A stretch of 64,000 bases of DNA. It comes from Listeria ilorinensis (GTDB lineage Bacteria; Bacillota; Bacilli; Lactobacillales; Listeriaceae). The stretch spans positions 34,323 to 98,322 of the forward strand of contig NZ_CAJYCN010000011.1 in NCBI RefSeq assembly GCF_913566895.1. The letters are read 5' to 3'. Both the position numbers and the translations under genes were made by a program. How positions within the stretch are numbered: the first letter of the stretch is position 1; every line of letters starts with the position of its first letter. The notes under the pieces are model-generated. The model was not told the DNA's origin. It searched no databases and worked only from the letters and a program-made list of their open reading frames with translations. This document shows, piece after piece, positions 35,657 to 44,634 of this stretch.

Positions 35657-36367
35657 TTATAATTGGCGAAGTCCTTGCATGATTTCTGTTTTAGAGGCGG
35701 TTTTCGCATCCAGCTCTTTGAGTACCCGAGCTGGAATCCCAGCAACCACAGTGCCTGGCGCGACATCTTTTGTCACAATCGCACCGGCAGCCACAACAGC
35801 CCCTGCTCCGACGCGGACCCCTTCTAGTACAACTACATTCGCACCAATCACAACATCATCTTCAATCACAACAGGCTGAGCAGAAGGTGGCTCAACAACC
35901 CCTGCTAAAACAGAACCTGCACCTATATGACAGTTTTTACCTACTGTAGCTCGTCCGCCTAGTACAACATTCATATCAATCATCGTACCGTCACCGACTA
36001 CAGAGCCGATATTGATGCTCGCCCCCATCATAATGACCGCATTGTTGCCGATCGTCACTTGATCACGAATGATTGCCCCTGGTTCGATTCGGGCATTGAT
36101 ATTTTTCAAATCCAACATTGGGATTGCTGAGTTACGGCGATCATTTTCGATGACATAATCTGTAATTTTTGCTTGATTTTCTGTTAGAATAGGCTCAATC
36201 ACGCTCCATTCTCCAAAAATCGTTCCTGCCTCTCCGCTGATAAATGTTTGCACCGTTTCCGGAAACACAATATCAGAAAGTGCCCCTTTTATGTAAACTT
36301 TCACAGGTGTGCTTTTCGTGCTGTTTTGAATGAATGAAATAATTTGATGTGCATCCATTTGTTCCAT
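35657..36367 (-). CDS. dapH: Tetrahydrodipicolinate N-acetyltransferase
   Basis: A 236-aa left-handed beta-helix acetyltransferase that starts the acetylase branch of DAP synthesis. The N-terminal domain (1-85) is specific to DapH/YkuQ ([19 protein letters not shown]); hexapeptide repeats follow from about 95 to 215, with [21 protein letters not shown] and [23 protein letters not shown] with GAAAGGGG upstream. It is directly upstream of the deacetylase, forming a two-gene operon. Confidence 0.93.
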   Translation of the reverse strand: MEQMDAHQIISFIQNSTKSTPVKVYIKGALSDIVFPETVQTFISGEAGTIFGEWSVIEPILTENQAKITDYVIENDRRNSAIPMLDLKNINARIEPGAIIRDQVTIGNNAVIMMGASINIGSVVGDGTMIDMNVVLGGRATVGKNCHIGAGSVLAGVVEPPSAQPVVIEDDVVIGANVVVLEGVRVGAGAVVAAGAIVTKDVAPGTVVAGIPARVLKELDAKTASKTEIMQGLRQL

Positions 36368-36417
36368 CTTTTTTGTCCCCTTTCAAGAGAAGTATTCTGT
36401 TTATAAGTTTGCCACAG

Positions 36418-37296
36418 CTAACGATCAGTTTCAAGAAAATGCTCTGTCAGTTCAAAGAAGGCTTTGACTTGTGGTAGTGCAAGTGATTGTTCATAGGAAA
36501 GCAGCGTAGTTTCACGGCCAAGTGTCGTTCCATCTTTTTCTGTCAGTGGAATCTGGTGAATTTCCTTTTCTGTATGTAAAAGCGTAACCGCTGGCAAAAT
36601 GGCAAAGCCGATCCCGTTGATCGCCATTTGTCTGGAAGTCTCGATTTGATCCATCAGCATCGCCTGCTTGGGAATTCTGCCAAAATTACGCTGCCAATAG
36701 TCCTGAATGACCTGATAGTAATTAGAATCACTTTTAAATTGAATAAAAGGCCGATCTGTTTCAAAAACATCTTCAATTTTAGTGATTTCACGATCAACTA
36801 AAACAAGCGGGTCTGTAAATAGTGGTTTTTTCACACTCTTCCAAGGGGTTGCACCACGCACGATTCCTAAATGAACGGCTCCTTTTGAGAGCAATTGATG
36901 CACATCACTCGTCCAACCAGTCTGTAAAGCAATCTGAACGTTCGGATATTTCCTCGTATATGCCTTTAGTACGCGTGGCAGCCACATTTGCGCTACTACA
37001 CTCGCACAAGCAATTCGAAGTGTCCCACGAACAATCCCCGTCATTGCCTCAAGCCTTTCTTGAATCTGATGTTCTCGCTCGATCACACTGGCGGCATGCC
37101 GAACGATTGCCTCTCCTTCTGGTGTCAGCAGTAGCCCTTTTTGCGTACGTATAAAGATCTTGGTTTCCCAGCGACTCTCGATCGTCTGCAAACGCTGTGA
37201 CAATGCTGGCTGACTTAAGAACAGCTTTTCAGCGCTTTTTCGCATATTGAGTTCATCTGCTAAACAGACAAGCAGTTCATATTCCGTCACTATCAT
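36418..37296 (-). CDS. LysR family transcriptional regulator
   Basis: A 292-aa LysR-type regulator. The winged HTH (LVCLADELNMRKSAEKLF and LSQPALSQRLQTIESRWETK) occupies residues 8-60, and the periplasmic-binding-like effector domain runs from about 92 to 290 (GTLRIACASVVAQMWLPRVL). Similarity to CysL/YwfK- or YkuM-type regulators is likely; YkuM (CcpE-like) is encoded near the dap genes in Bacillus. It follows cbpB with a 2-nt gap, so the pair is co-transcribed. Target unknown. Confidence 0.85.
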   Translation of the reverse strand: MIVTEYELLVCLADELNMRKSAEKLFLSQPALSQRLQTIESRWETKIFIRTQKGLLLTPEGEAIVRHAASVIEREHQIQERLEAMTGIVRGTLRIACASVVAQMWLPRVLKAYTRKYPNVQIALQTGWTSDVHQLLSKGAVHLGIVRGATPWKSVKKPLFTDPLVLVDREITKIEDVFETDRPFIQFKSDSNYYQVIQDYWQRNFGRIPKQAMLMDQIETSRQMAINGIGFAILPAVTLLHTEKEIHQIPLTEKDGTTLGRETTLLSYEQSLALPQVKAFFELTEHFLETDR

Positions 37297-37298
37297 TC

Positions 37299-37745
37299 CT
37301 ATTCCTCCACTGGTGCATGTATAAATTGATTGACTTGTTTCAGTACCACTCGTCTTGTAATGATGCCTTGAAAATAATCTGCTTCATCTACCACACACAA
37401 AAAAGGATGGTCAACCAGTAAGCGAACAATCCGCTCCACTTCTAAATCACCTTTTATTACCGGAAAATCCGTTTGCATGGCTTCTTCTACTTTTAATGTT
37501 TCCAATCGTTCATATTCAATCCGTTCAAGCCCCAGAATAGAATCTGTTATCATGGCCGCACTGATCAAACCATGCAATTTGAATTCAAAATCTAGGACAG
37601 GAATAACAGAGTATCCGCATTTGGTCAGAACCAGTAAAGCATGTTCAAGATTATTCCCCATCTGTACATGTGCGACCTTTTCTGCCGAAATCATGCCTTC
37701 TTGAAGCTTGTCTTTCAAAAAAATACCCAATCTATTTGAGATCAT
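37299..37745 (-). CDS. cbpB: c-di-AMP-binding CBS-domain protein CbpB (DarB-like)
   Basis: A 148-aa protein made almost entirely of a CBS pair (about 12-70 and 80-135), with VAHVQMGNNLEHALLVLTKCGYSVIPVLD and FPVIKGDLEVERIVRLLVDHPFLCVVDE. It corresponds to CbpB of Listeria / DarB (YkuL) of Bacillus, which binds c-di-AMP and in its free form stimulates the (p)ppGpp synthetase Rel. ATG 37745 has GAGAAGAGGG upstream, giving the family length. Same operon as the LysR regulator. Confidence 0.88.
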   Translation of the reverse strand: MISNRLGIFLKDKLQEGMISAEKVAHVQMGNNLEHALLVLTKCGYSVIPVLDFEFKLHGLISAAMITDSILGLERIEYERLETLKVEEAMQTDFPVIKGDLEVERIVRLLVDHPFLCVVDEADYFQGIITRRVVLKQVNQFIHAPVEE

Positions 37746-37877
37746 GAAGTTTCCCTCTTCTCGTTTTGTCAATTTATCCAATAAATATGTTCCTTTAACT
37801 GGCGCTTCTTAAACATCACATTCCTATTTTACCATACTCACTACGGAAATTCCCTTATCTTTTTCCAAAAATGACAC

Positions 37878-37906
37878 AAAAAAACCGAGGTCAGTCGCCC
37901 CGGTTT
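37878..37906 (-). terminator. Terminator of the ykuJ-like gene
   Basis: AAACCG and CGGTTT stem with a T-run of seven on the minus strand, next to the ykuJ stop codon. Confidence 0.7.
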
Positions 37907-37915
37907 AATGTTTAT

Positions 37916-38146
37916 TTAATTTTCTTGTAAAGCTTCAAAAATTTCGATAGCTGTCATATCAATATCATCGAATTGATATTTGCTGTTTACGCCGTAAATT
38001 TCAACTTCAAATGAACCCGATGCGTGAAAATATTTCACTTCACAAACAGGTGTGCCGTCTTTTTCAAAACGCCGAGATTGCGGTTCAGCAGCTTCATCCT
38101 CCTGCATAGCATTTAAACGTTGAATAATTCCCATTAACTGAGACAC
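37916..38146 (-). CDS. ykuJ: YkuJ-like protein (DUF1797)
   Basis: A 76-aa cytosolic protein of the YkuJ family, unknown function. The opening SQLMGIIQRLNAMQ and the C-terminal FDDIDMTAIEIFEALQ are diagnostic. GTG 38146 was chosen because AGGAG lies upstream; the open frame to 38233 is upstream sequence. It stands alone, with a TATAAT-like -10 (minus strand, about 38249-38254) upstream and its own terminator. Its Bacillus homologue is also next to ykuL. Confidence 0.85.
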   Translation of the reverse strand: MSQLMGIIQRLNAMQEDEAAEPQSRRFEKDGTPVCEVKYFHASGSFEVEIYGVNSKYQFDDIDMTAIEIFEALQEN

Positions 38147-38318
38147 TGTACATTCTCCTCTCAAAAATACACCTGGCGTACAAAAACAAAAATCTGCTTC
38201 TCTATTTCCCGTAAACCGGTACTCGCCAACCAATAATTGTTAATCATTATACTATCAAATTTTAGCGCAAACCGCACGTGTTTCGCAAGAGGAAATCAAA
38301 ATTATTTTCATTTTCCAT

Positions 38319-38345
38319 AAAAAAACAGCTACCGAAAAGTAGCTG
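38319..38345 (-). terminator. Terminator of the Fur-box gene
   Basis: CAGCTAC and GTAGCTG stem with a seven-T run on the minus strand, just after the stop codon at 38351. Confidence 0.75.
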
Positions 38346-38350
38346 CTCGA

Positions 38351-38575
38351 TTATCTATCATTCATTTTACGATTCGCCTGGATGTCACGACGTGCTGCAA
38401 TCGCCCGCCTGATGGTCTTTTGACGATTAAAACCTTTGACACAAAGTGTTTCCTCGCCAAGACTTACATATACTTCTCCCCATGAACCACTCGGATTAAA
38501 GCCATATACATGAATTTTTAGCATTCCTTCTGATGTCGGGAAAAACAACATTTCAAATTTTCCTGTTTTATTCAT
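38351..38575 (-). CDS. Small hypothetical protein under a Fur box
   Basis: A 74-aa protein, MNKTGKFEMLFFPTSEGM at the start and a strongly basic tail (RQKTIRRAIAARRDIQANRK). The first 45 residues look like a small beta-barrel; there is no signal peptide, membrane helix or Cys pair. ATG 38575 has GAGAGGGG upstream; the open frame to 38620 has none. A consensus promoter with a 16/19 match to a Fur box directly after the -10 predicts iron repression. I recall a Fur-regulated orphan gene at this place in L. monocytogenes but assign no function. Confidence 0.75.
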   Translation of the reverse strand: MNKTGKFEMLFFPTSEGMLKIHVYGFNPSGSWGEVYVSLGEETLCVKGFNRQKTIRRAIAARRDIQANRKMNDR

Positions 38576-38605
38576 ACCAGGAACCCCTCTCAACCATTTC
38601 ACACT

Positions 38606-38624
38606 GAAAATGATTATCATTATT
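38606..38624. promoter_or_regulatory. Fur box
   Basis: GAAAATGATTATCATTATT matches the 19-bp Fur consensus at 16 of 19 positions, with a perfect AATGAT-T-ATCATT core palindrome. It lies just downstream of the -10 box at 38632-38637, where bound Fur would block the transcription start. Confidence 0.85.
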
Positions 38625-38631
38625 GATTACT

Positions 38632-38660
38632 ATTGTACGAGAAAAACGATGCACTTGCAA
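38632..38660 (-). promoter_or_regulatory. Promoter of the Fur-box gene
   Basis: TTGCAA (38655-38660), 17-nt spacer, TACAAT (38632-38637) on the minus strand. Confidence 0.75.
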
Positions 38661-38758
38661 GTCTTTTTTCATATTTTCAGATTTTTTATTCTCCGGCGCT
38701 GCACATGGTCATTTTGTGATATGATAAAAGATATCTTGAAAGAAAAAGGTGAATGTGT

Positions 38759-39901
38759 ATGTTAAAACCAATTCGTAACGACTTAAATAAAATTGCCGTT
38801 AGCGGGATCCGCACTTTCAACAACCGTGTCAGCACGATTGAAGGTGTGATTCGACTGACACTCGGAGAACCTGATTTTCCAACACCAGAGCACGTAAAAG
38901 AAAGTGCTGTACAAGCCATCCGTGAGAATTTCACCAATTATACACCTAATGCAGGCCTGCCCGAATTAAGAAGAGCAGCCAGTACCTTTTTCGATAAAAA
39001 ATATCAATTAGGTTTTTCCGAACAGGAAGTCATCGTCACAGTTGGTGCAACGGAGGCCATTGCTATTGCTCTGGAAACAATACTTGAAAGCGGAGACGAA
39101 GTGATTTTACCTGATCCTGTTTACCCTGGATACGAACCGCTGATCACACTTCGCGGCGGAAAACCCGTTTTAATTGATACAACTGACACTGAATTCAAAA
39201 TCACGCCAGAAAAATTACAAGCCGCGATCACTCCGCGGACAAAAGCCATCGTGATGCCTTATCCATCCAATCCAACCGGTGTCACTCTATCAGAGACTGA
39301 ATTAGCCGATTTGAGCGATGTATTACGTGATACAGGGATTTATGTAGTAGCAGATGAAATCTACAGCGAATTGACCTACAATGCACCTCATGTCTCCATT
39401 CGCCCAATGTTACCTGAACAAACGATCGTTATTAACGGCTTATCTAAATCGCATGCCATGATCGGCTGGCGAATTGGTTTTTTAATGGCTCCGCAACCGC
39501 TCATTGAAGAAATGCTCAAAATCCATCAGTATACTGTTACTTGTGCAAGTTCTATCAGTCAAAAAGCAGCCTTGGAAGCTGTCACAAACGGCTATGACGA
39601 TACCTTGCCGATGCGAACCGAATATAAAACACGGGCGGGTTTTGTTTTGGATCGTCTGGAGAAAATGGGCTTTCAAGTCATTCCACCAGATGGCGCCTTT
39701 TATTTCTTTGTCAAACTGCCAGACAGTATTTCAGAAAATTCCTTTGACTGGGCGGTACGACTAGCTGAAGAACATCAAGTTGCCGTTGTTCCGGGCAATG
39801 CCTTTTCAACAAAAGGGGACCGTTATTTCCGCCTTTCCTATGCTGCCTCATTTGATCAGCTGGCTCTTGCAATGGATCGAATGGCCGCTTTTATGAAATA
39901 A
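38759..39901 (+). CDS. PLP aminotransferase, probable N-acetyl-LL-diaminopimelate aminotransferase (PatA-like)
   Basis: A 380-aa class I aminotransferase. The cofactor lysine lies in INGLSKSHAMIGWRIGF, with YPSNPTGVTLS, VVADEIYSEL and the C-terminal FRLSYAAS Arg. In Bacillus PatA/DapX is the aminotransferase of the acetylase branch of DAP synthesis, and its encoding close to dapH and the deacetylase here supports that role over a general aspartate aminotransferase. ATG 38759 is placed 7 nt after AAAGGTG; an ATG two codons earlier is too close. Confidence 0.85.
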   Translation: MLKPIRNDLNKIAVSGIRTFNNRVSTIEGVIRLTLGEPDFPTPEHVKESAVQAIRENFTNYTPNAGLPELRRAASTFFDKKYQLGFSEQEVIVTVGATEAIAIALETILESGDEVILPDPVYPGYEPLITLRGGKPVLIDTTDTEFKITPEKLQAAITPRTKAIVMPYPSNPTGVTLSETELADLSDVLRDTGIYVVADEIYSELTYNAPHVSIRPMLPEQTIVINGLSKSHAMIGWRIGFLMAPQPLIEEMLKIHQYTVTCASSISQKAALEAVTNGYDDTLPMRTEYKTRAGFVLDRLEKMGFQVIPPDGAFYFFVKLPDSISENSFDWAVRLAEEHQVAVVPGNAFSTKGDRYFRLSYAASFDQLALAMDRMAAFMK

Positions 39902-39958
39902 AACAGCTTCAAACAGCATGAACGATAGCAAAATCGTTTTACTGTTTGAAGCTGTTTT
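39900..39958. terminator. Bidirectional terminator after the aminotransferase gene
   Basis: AAAACAGCTTCAAACAG (39900-39916) pairs with CTGTTTGAAGCTGTTTT (39942-39958), with an extra inner stem (CGAT/ATCG), between convergent genes. Confidence 0.92.
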
Positions 39959-39962
39959 ACTT

Positions 39963-40823
39963 TTATTGATAGTAGCGAATGAGAGCTTGCGTTCCCTTTT
40001 CGCTTAAGCCATTCTGAGCTAAAATTTGATACATTTTCTCAGCTAACGCAAGCCCCGGTAGTTCGATTGACATTTTTTGTGCTTCATCAAGTGCGATGCG
40101 CATATCTTTAATAAAATGTTTGATAAAGAATCCCGGTTCAAAATCATCTTTTAAAACCCTTGGAATCAAATTTGAAAGCGACCAGCTGCCAGCTGCTCCT
40201 CCAGAAATCGATTCTAAAACTCGCTCTGGATCAAGACCTGCTTTCTCCGCATAAACAATTGCTTCGGTCACACCAATCATATTCGATGCAATCGCAATCT
40301 GATTGACCATTTTGGTATGCTGTCCTGCACCAGCTGCCCCTTGTAAAATAATTTGTTTCCCCAGCACATTTAAAATTGGCTCTGCTCGCAAAAATGCGGC
40401 CTGTTCACCACCAACCATCACTGATAGAGTCCCTTGCTTAGCACCAATATCCCCACCGGAAACAGGGGCATCCAATACGTCAATATTGTGGCGGCGCCCC
40501 TCTTCAGCTAACTGAACAGCCAAATGCGGTGAACTAGTTGTCATATCAATTGCCATGCTCCCAGCTGGAAGATGCGTTAAAATACCTTCTTCGCCTAGAT
40601 AAAGCGCCTCTACATCACTTGGATAACCCACCATGGTAATCATCACTTGGACTTGTTCAGCCAGTTCAGCCGGGCTATCATGCCAAACTGCTCCTTCTTT
40701 AAGCAATTCTTCTGCTTTCGCTTTTGTACGCGTATAAATATGTAATTCATAGTCTTTTAGCATCAAATTGCGAACCATACTTGTTCCCATCACACCTGTA
40801 CCAATAAAACCTATCTTTTTCAT
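39963..40823 (-). CDS. NAD(P)-dependent beta-hydroxyacid dehydrogenase (HIBADH family)
   Basis: A 286-aa dehydrogenase of the 3-hydroxyisobutyrate/tartronate semialdehyde reductase family. N-terminal GFIGTGVMGTSMVRNL (nucleotide binding, 4-19), substrate-binding LDAPVSGGDIGAKQGTLSVMVGG (about 117-139), and the catalytic Lys in GAGQHTKMVNQIAIASNM (near 170). The specific substrate is not evident. ATG with AAGGGGTG upstream. It is 13 nt downstream of the YdcF-like gene and probably co-transcribed with it. Confidence 0.88.
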   Translation of the reverse strand: MKKIGFIGTGVMGTSMVRNLMLKDYELHIYTRTKAKAEELLKEGAVWHDSPAELAEQVQVMITMVGYPSDVEALYLGEEGILTHLPAGSMAIDMTTSSPHLAVQLAEEGRRHNIDVLDAPVSGGDIGAKQGTLSVMVGGEQAAFLRAEPILNVLGKQIILQGAAGAGQHTKMVNQIAIASNMIGVTEAIVYAEKAGLDPERVLESISGGAAGSWSLSNLIPRVLKDDFEPGFFIKHFIKDMRIALDEAQKMSIELPGLALAEKMYQILAQNGLSEKGTQALIRYYQ

Positions 40824-40836
40824 TTTTATTCACCCC

Positions 40837-41865
40837 TTAAAAAGATACGATTGCCAATATAAAAAAGGGCAAAAGCATTATCATAGCAATTATCATGTGC
40901 ACCCATTTATACATGACTACAATCGCAATAAATTCACGAATTAAAGCATTTGGCATATAATAAGTCGCTGTTTTAGAACCAATTCCCTGACTTTTCAATC
41001 CAGCCTTCTTTGCATATAGACTCGCACGAAACAAATGAAAATTATTCGTGGAAAAAATACTGTTATATTTTCCCATGATCTCATCCATGATTCTTTTGGA
41101 GAAGCGCATATTTTCCAGTGTATTGGTCGACTGATCTTCCATTAGGATGTATTCTTCCGGAATTCCCTTTTCCAATAAATAAAGCCGCATCGCCTCTGCT
41201 TCCGAAATCAACTCATCCGGCCCCTGACCTCCCGAAACAATGATCGTCGCTTGTTTACCAGTTTTAGCAATCTGTTTGGCACGAAATTGGATTGCCCGAT
41301 CTAAACGACTAGCTAAAAGTGGCGGTACGCGATCACCAATCAGTCCGCTTCCCAGCACAATAATAAAATCTTGATTTTTGCGTGGAAAATTGATCTGATA
41401 AACAAGCATTGAAATAAGAAAGCTGATAAAGAAAAAAGTAAAGTAGCCTACTACTACTAAAATAAGCATTAGTAGAATCGTTAAATAAAAGTTTTCAATG
41501 ATTGCGCCTTGCGCTATTATCCAAACGATCAATGTCAAGATGGCGAGCCCTAGAAATAGCGGCAACAGGTTCGTCAAGCGCCGCCCTTCTTTTTTCATCA
41601 TTACGCGTCCATTCGCTACAAGACCCACTCCAATCCCTAAAATGAAGAACGGAAACATCAGCAACAGCAAAATAAAAAAACCTGTGGCTATGACACGCAT
41701 CAGCTCATTTTGATCCGACAAATTCAGTACAAAACTGAGAATCGCGAGCAAACCAAAAAACAAACCGACCGTAAGAAATATACCATTACTGATTTTCCGG
41801 CGGTCATAAATCGACAATCCCAAAAAGATAACTATAAAAATAAGTGCTAAATAAGTAAACAACAC
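40837..41865 (-). CDS. YdcF/SanA-type DUF218 membrane protein
   Basis: A 342-aa protein with five or more N-terminal helices (about 1-150), then a soluble DUF218 domain (about 160-300) with FIIVLGSGLIGDRVPPLLASRLDRA, IIVSGGQGPDE and EDQSTNTLENMRFS, and a last helix. DUF218 proteins of the ElyC/SanA/YdcF group are linked to envelope maintenance; the reaction is unknown. The GTG at 41865 with AGGACGG upstream is the best start available, but a TTG one codon later is possible. Operon with the downstream dehydrogenase. Confidence 0.8.
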   Translation of the reverse strand: MLFTYLALIFIVIFLGLSIYDRRKISNGIFLTVGLFFGLLAILSFVLNLSDQNELMRVIATGFFILLLLMFPFFILGIGVGLVANGRVMMKKEGRRLTNLLPLFLGLAILTLIVWIIAQGAIIENFYLTILLMLILVVVGYFTFFFISFLISMLVYQINFPRKNQDFIIVLGSGLIGDRVPPLLASRLDRAIQFRAKQIAKTGKQATIIVSGGQGPDELISEAEAMRLYLLEKGIPEEYILMEDQSTNTLENMRFSKRIMDEIMGKYNSIFSTNNFHLFRASLYAKKAGLKSQGIGSKTATYYMPNALIREFIAIVVMYKWVHMIIAMIMLLPFFILAIVSF

Positions 41866-41914
41866 CTTCCGTCCTACTCTCCCTTCTTTTTTCTCCCTTT
41901 TTTGAATGCCCTAT

Positions 41915-41947
41915 AAAAAATGAGCTGGAGTAAAAACCCCAGCTCAT
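41915..41947 (-). terminator. Terminator of ptsHI
   Basis: ATGAGCTGG (41920-41928) and CCAGCTCAT (41939-41947) stem, then TTTTTT on the minus strand. Confidence 0.9.
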
Positions 41948-41960
41948 GATGTTTAAATGA

Positions 41961-43679
41961 TTACTCAGCTGTATATTTCTCAACCAAAGCAACAACTTCT
42001 TCAGCCGTTGCTTGTTCAAGAGCTTCTTCAGCCAATTTGACCATTTCCGTTTTATCTAGACGTTTGATAAGGGAACGGGATTTCAGGATGCTTGAAGCAC
42101 TCATTGAAAATTCATCCAACCCCAAGCCCAATAAAAGCGGAATTGCAGTTTGATCGCCGGCCATTTCTCCACACATACCTGTCCATTTACCTTCTTTATG
42201 AGAAGCATCGATGACGTTTTTCACAAGACGCAAGATGGATGGATTGTATGGTTGATACAGATATGAAACACGTTCGTTCATACGGTCTGCTGCCATTGTA
42301 TATTGGATCAAATCATTAGTACCGATCGAGAAGAAATCAACTTCTTTCGCAAATTGATCTGCCAATACAGCAGCTGCCGGGATTTCAATCATAATTCCTA
42401 GTTCAATGCTGTCAGACACCTTTGTGCCAGCTGCAACTAATTTTTCTTTTTCATCAAGTAAGATTGCTTTTGCTTGACGGAATTCAGCTACCGTTGCAAT
42501 CATTGGGAACATGATTTTGAGTTTCCCATATACACTAGCGCGAAGCAATGCACGAAGCTGTGTACGGAACAATTCTTCATTTGCAAAGCAAAGACGAATT
42601 GCACGGAATCCCAAGAATGGGTTCATTTCTTCTGGAAGTTCAAGATACGGAAGCGTTTTGTCACCGCCAATATCCAATGTACGAACAACCACTGAATGAC
42701 CATTCATACCTTCTAAAACTGCTTTATATGCTTCAAATTGTTCTTCTTCTGTCGGGAAGTTATCGCGACCCATGTACAAGAATTCTGTACGATAAAGCCC
42801 AACTGCTTCCCCACCGTTTGCCACAACACCTTCCAAGTCGTTAGGTGTTCCGATGTTTGCCGCAAGTTCAACTTGGACACCATCTTTCGAAACGGTTTTT
42901 TCATTTTTAAGTTTTTCCCACTCTGCTTTTTGATCAGCAAATGCGGTTTTCACTTTTTCATAGTGCGCAATTTGCTCGCTGGAAGGGTCAATAATAACAT
43001 TGCCTTCAAGACCGTCGATAATCACCATTTGGCCTTTTTCAGCTGCTTTTGTTACTTCTTTAGTCCCAACCACTGCCGGAATCTCAAGAGAACGAGCCAT
43101 GATTGCAGAGTGAGAAGTCCGCCCACCAATATCTGTCACAAAACCTTTTACAAAGTTCCGGTTAAGTTGAGCTGTATCGGATGGCGTTAGATCTGCTGCA
43201 ACCACTACTACTTCCTCATCAATCAAAGCAGGATTTGGAATAGTTACGCCTAACAAATGAGAAAGAACACGTTTACGTACATCGCGAATATCCGCCGCAC
43301 GTTCACGCATATATTCATTATCCATTGATTCAAACATGCCGATAAACATATCGGTTGTTTCTTGAAGTGCAGATTCTGCGTTCACTTGGCTATTCGTAAT
43401 ACTTTCTTCAATCGGACCAAGCAGTTCTGGATCGTTCAAAACGAGTAAATGAGCATCAAAAATTTGTGCCTTATCTTCCCCCAGACTCTCAGCCGCTTTA
43501 GCGCGAATCGTCTCTAGTTCAGATTTGGAAACTTCAACTGCACTTTGAAAACGTTTAACTTCGCTTTCTGCATCGGATACCACCGATTTTCCAAAAGAAA
43601 GGTCTGGTTCTACGAGCAGATAAGCTTTCGCAATGGCAATCCCATCAGATGCTGCGATACCTTTCAACTCTTTTGCCAT
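41961..43679 (-). CDS. ptsI: PTS enzyme I
   Basis: Phosphoenolpyruvate-protein phosphotransferase, 572 aa, first step of all PTS uptake. The phosphorylated His190 lies in [21 protein letters not shown]; the PEP-binding C-terminal domain has [40 protein letters not shown] and GMCGEMAGD (catalytic Cys). The start ATG overlaps the ptsH stop as TAATG. It serves the EII components at 17.4-19.4 kb and 32.7 kb. Confidence 0.97.
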   Translation of the reverse strand: MAKELKGIAASDGIAIAKAYLLVEPDLSFGKSVVSDAESEVKRFQSAVEVSKSELETIRAKAAESLGEDKAQIFDAHLLVLNDPELLGPIEESITNSQVNAESALQETTDMFIGMFESMDNEYMRERAADIRDVRKRVLSHLLGVTIPNPALIDEEVVVVAADLTPSDTAQLNRNFVKGFVTDIGGRTSHSAIMARSLEIPAVVGTKEVTKAAEKGQMVIIDGLEGNVIIDPSSEQIAHYEKVKTAFADQKAEWEKLKNEKTVSKDGVQVELAANIGTPNDLEGVVANGGEAVGLYRTEFLYMGRDNFPTEEEQFEAYKAVLEGMNGHSVVVRTLDIGGDKTLPYLELPEEMNPFLGFRAIRLCFANEELFRTQLRALLRASVYGKLKIMFPMIATVAEFRQAKAILLDEKEKLVAAGTKVSDSIELGIMIEIPAAAVLADQFAKEVDFFSIGTNDLIQYTMAADRMNERVSYLYQPYNPSILRLVKNVIDASHKEGKWTGMCGEMAGDQTAIPLLLGLGLDEFSMSASSILKSRSLIKRLDKTEMVKLAEEALEQATAEEVVALVEKYTAE

Positions 43680-43945
43680 TATTCAGCCAAGCCTTCTTTC
43701 TTAAGTACCTCAGTTAAACCTTCGATTGCTTCTTTTTCATCGCTACCTTCAGCATAAATCGTAATATCAGCACCTTTACCGATACCTAAAGACATAACGC
43801 CCATGATCGATTTAAGGTTTACTTTTTTACCAGTATATTCGATTTGAACATCCGAGCTGTATTTGCTTGCAGCCTGTACGAGTAAAGTCGCTGGGCGTGC
43901 GTGAATTCCTGTTTCATCAATTACTACAAAACTTGCTTGTTCCAT
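43679..43945 (-). CDS. ptsH: HPr phosphocarrier protein
   Basis: An 88-aa phosphocarrier. His15 ([13 protein letters not shown]) is the PTS phosphorylation site and Ser46 ([12 protein letters not shown]) is the regulatory HPrK/P site used for CcpA co-activation, which fits the cre-like sites at the sugar operon. ATG 43945 follows AAGGAGAATG; the frame extends to 43993. It is translationally coupled to ptsI by TAATG. Confidence 0.97.
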   Translation of the reverse strand: MEQASFVVIDETGIHARPATLLVQAASKYSSDVQIEYTGKKVNLKSIMGVMSLGIGKGADITIYAEGSDEKEAIEGLTEVLKKEGLAE

Positions 43946-44350
43946 AATTACATTCTCCTTCGTAAAGAAATTTATTGTGACTTTTTTCACCATAAAATAC
44001 TATCAGCAAAAAAAGACTATCCCTCAATTAAAAAGAGTACCATGTTTTTCCCACTGACACAACTATTTCATGAATTTTTTGTGCAAAAAATCACTCGATT
44101 CCTTATTTTAACGAACTTTTCTCAAAAACGCAATGGGTGCTGCTTACAACAAGGATTTCTGCCATGAATCTGTCATTTTTTTTGGTAAACAACAAAGAAA
44201 AATGCATGAATTTGTTAACATTTCGTGAATCATAAGAATTTTTAGTTGCTTTTCTAGTCATTATAGTGCAAACTAATGGGAAGGTTCTTACATAGATCAA
44301 TAAAATTCTCTGCTAGACGAAAGCGTTGCAATTCAAAGGAGTGAATGACT
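43946..44350. other. 405-bp intergenic region between ptsH and ykvS
   Basis: Divergent promoter region. A weak ptsH promoter candidate on the minus strand is TTGTGT, 17-nt spacer, TACTCT with TGG before it. No protein gene or recognisable RNA element was found. A partial cre-like sequence at about 44318-44332 is too degenerate to call. Confidence 0.5.
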
Positions 44351-44545
44351 GTGGCAAAAGCACATGTAGGCGATATTATTGAGTTTAAAGACGGACTCAC
44401 TGGTATCGTTGAAAAATTAAACGAAAACTCTGTTATTGTAGATCTTACTTATATGGAAAATTTTAATGAATTAGGAATTGAAGAAAAAACCGTTGTCAAT
44501 CATAAAAATTATAAAATCATTCATTCAAGTAACAATCAAGACTAA
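44351..44545 (+). CDS. ykvS: YkvS-like DUF2187 protein
   Basis: A 64-aa protein of the YkvS/DUF2187 family, unknown function, with the KOW-like small beta-barrel pattern HVGDIIEFKDGLTGIVEKLNENSVIVDLTY. GTG 44351 lies nine nt after AAAGGAG; an ATG two codons earlier is too close to the site. It is followed directly by a strong terminator and so forms a monocistronic unit. Confidence 0.85.
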   Translation: MAKAHVGDIIEFKDGLTGIVEKLNENSVIVDLTYMENFNELGIEEKTVVNHKNYKIIHSSNNQD

Positions 44546-44559
44546 TGATATCAACAAAG

Positions 44560-44594
44560 AAAAGACCTTTATGAACGTTATATAAAGGTCTTTT
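44560..44594 (+). terminator. Terminator after ykvS
   Basis: AAAAGACCTTTAT and ATAAAGGTCTTTT stem (13 bp) with T5 on the plus strand, lying between ykvS and the desaturase gene. Confidence 0.9.
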
Positions 44595-44634
44595 TCATGT
44601 CATAAAATCTCATTTTTCATTTGGAGTGAACAAA

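Noticed and set aside
38238..38262. Second Fur box upstream of ykuJ
   Set aside because: The best alignment to the 19-bp consensus is only about 12 of 19 positions and coincides with an AT-rich -10 region.
42738..43190. 150-codon open frame antisense to ptsI
   Set aside because: Fully inside the well-supported ptsI gene, no Shine-Dalgarno, composition unlike a real protein (very Cys/Phe/His rich).
44318..44332. cre site in front of ykvS
   Set aside because: Two or more mismatches at conserved positions of the CcpA consensus.
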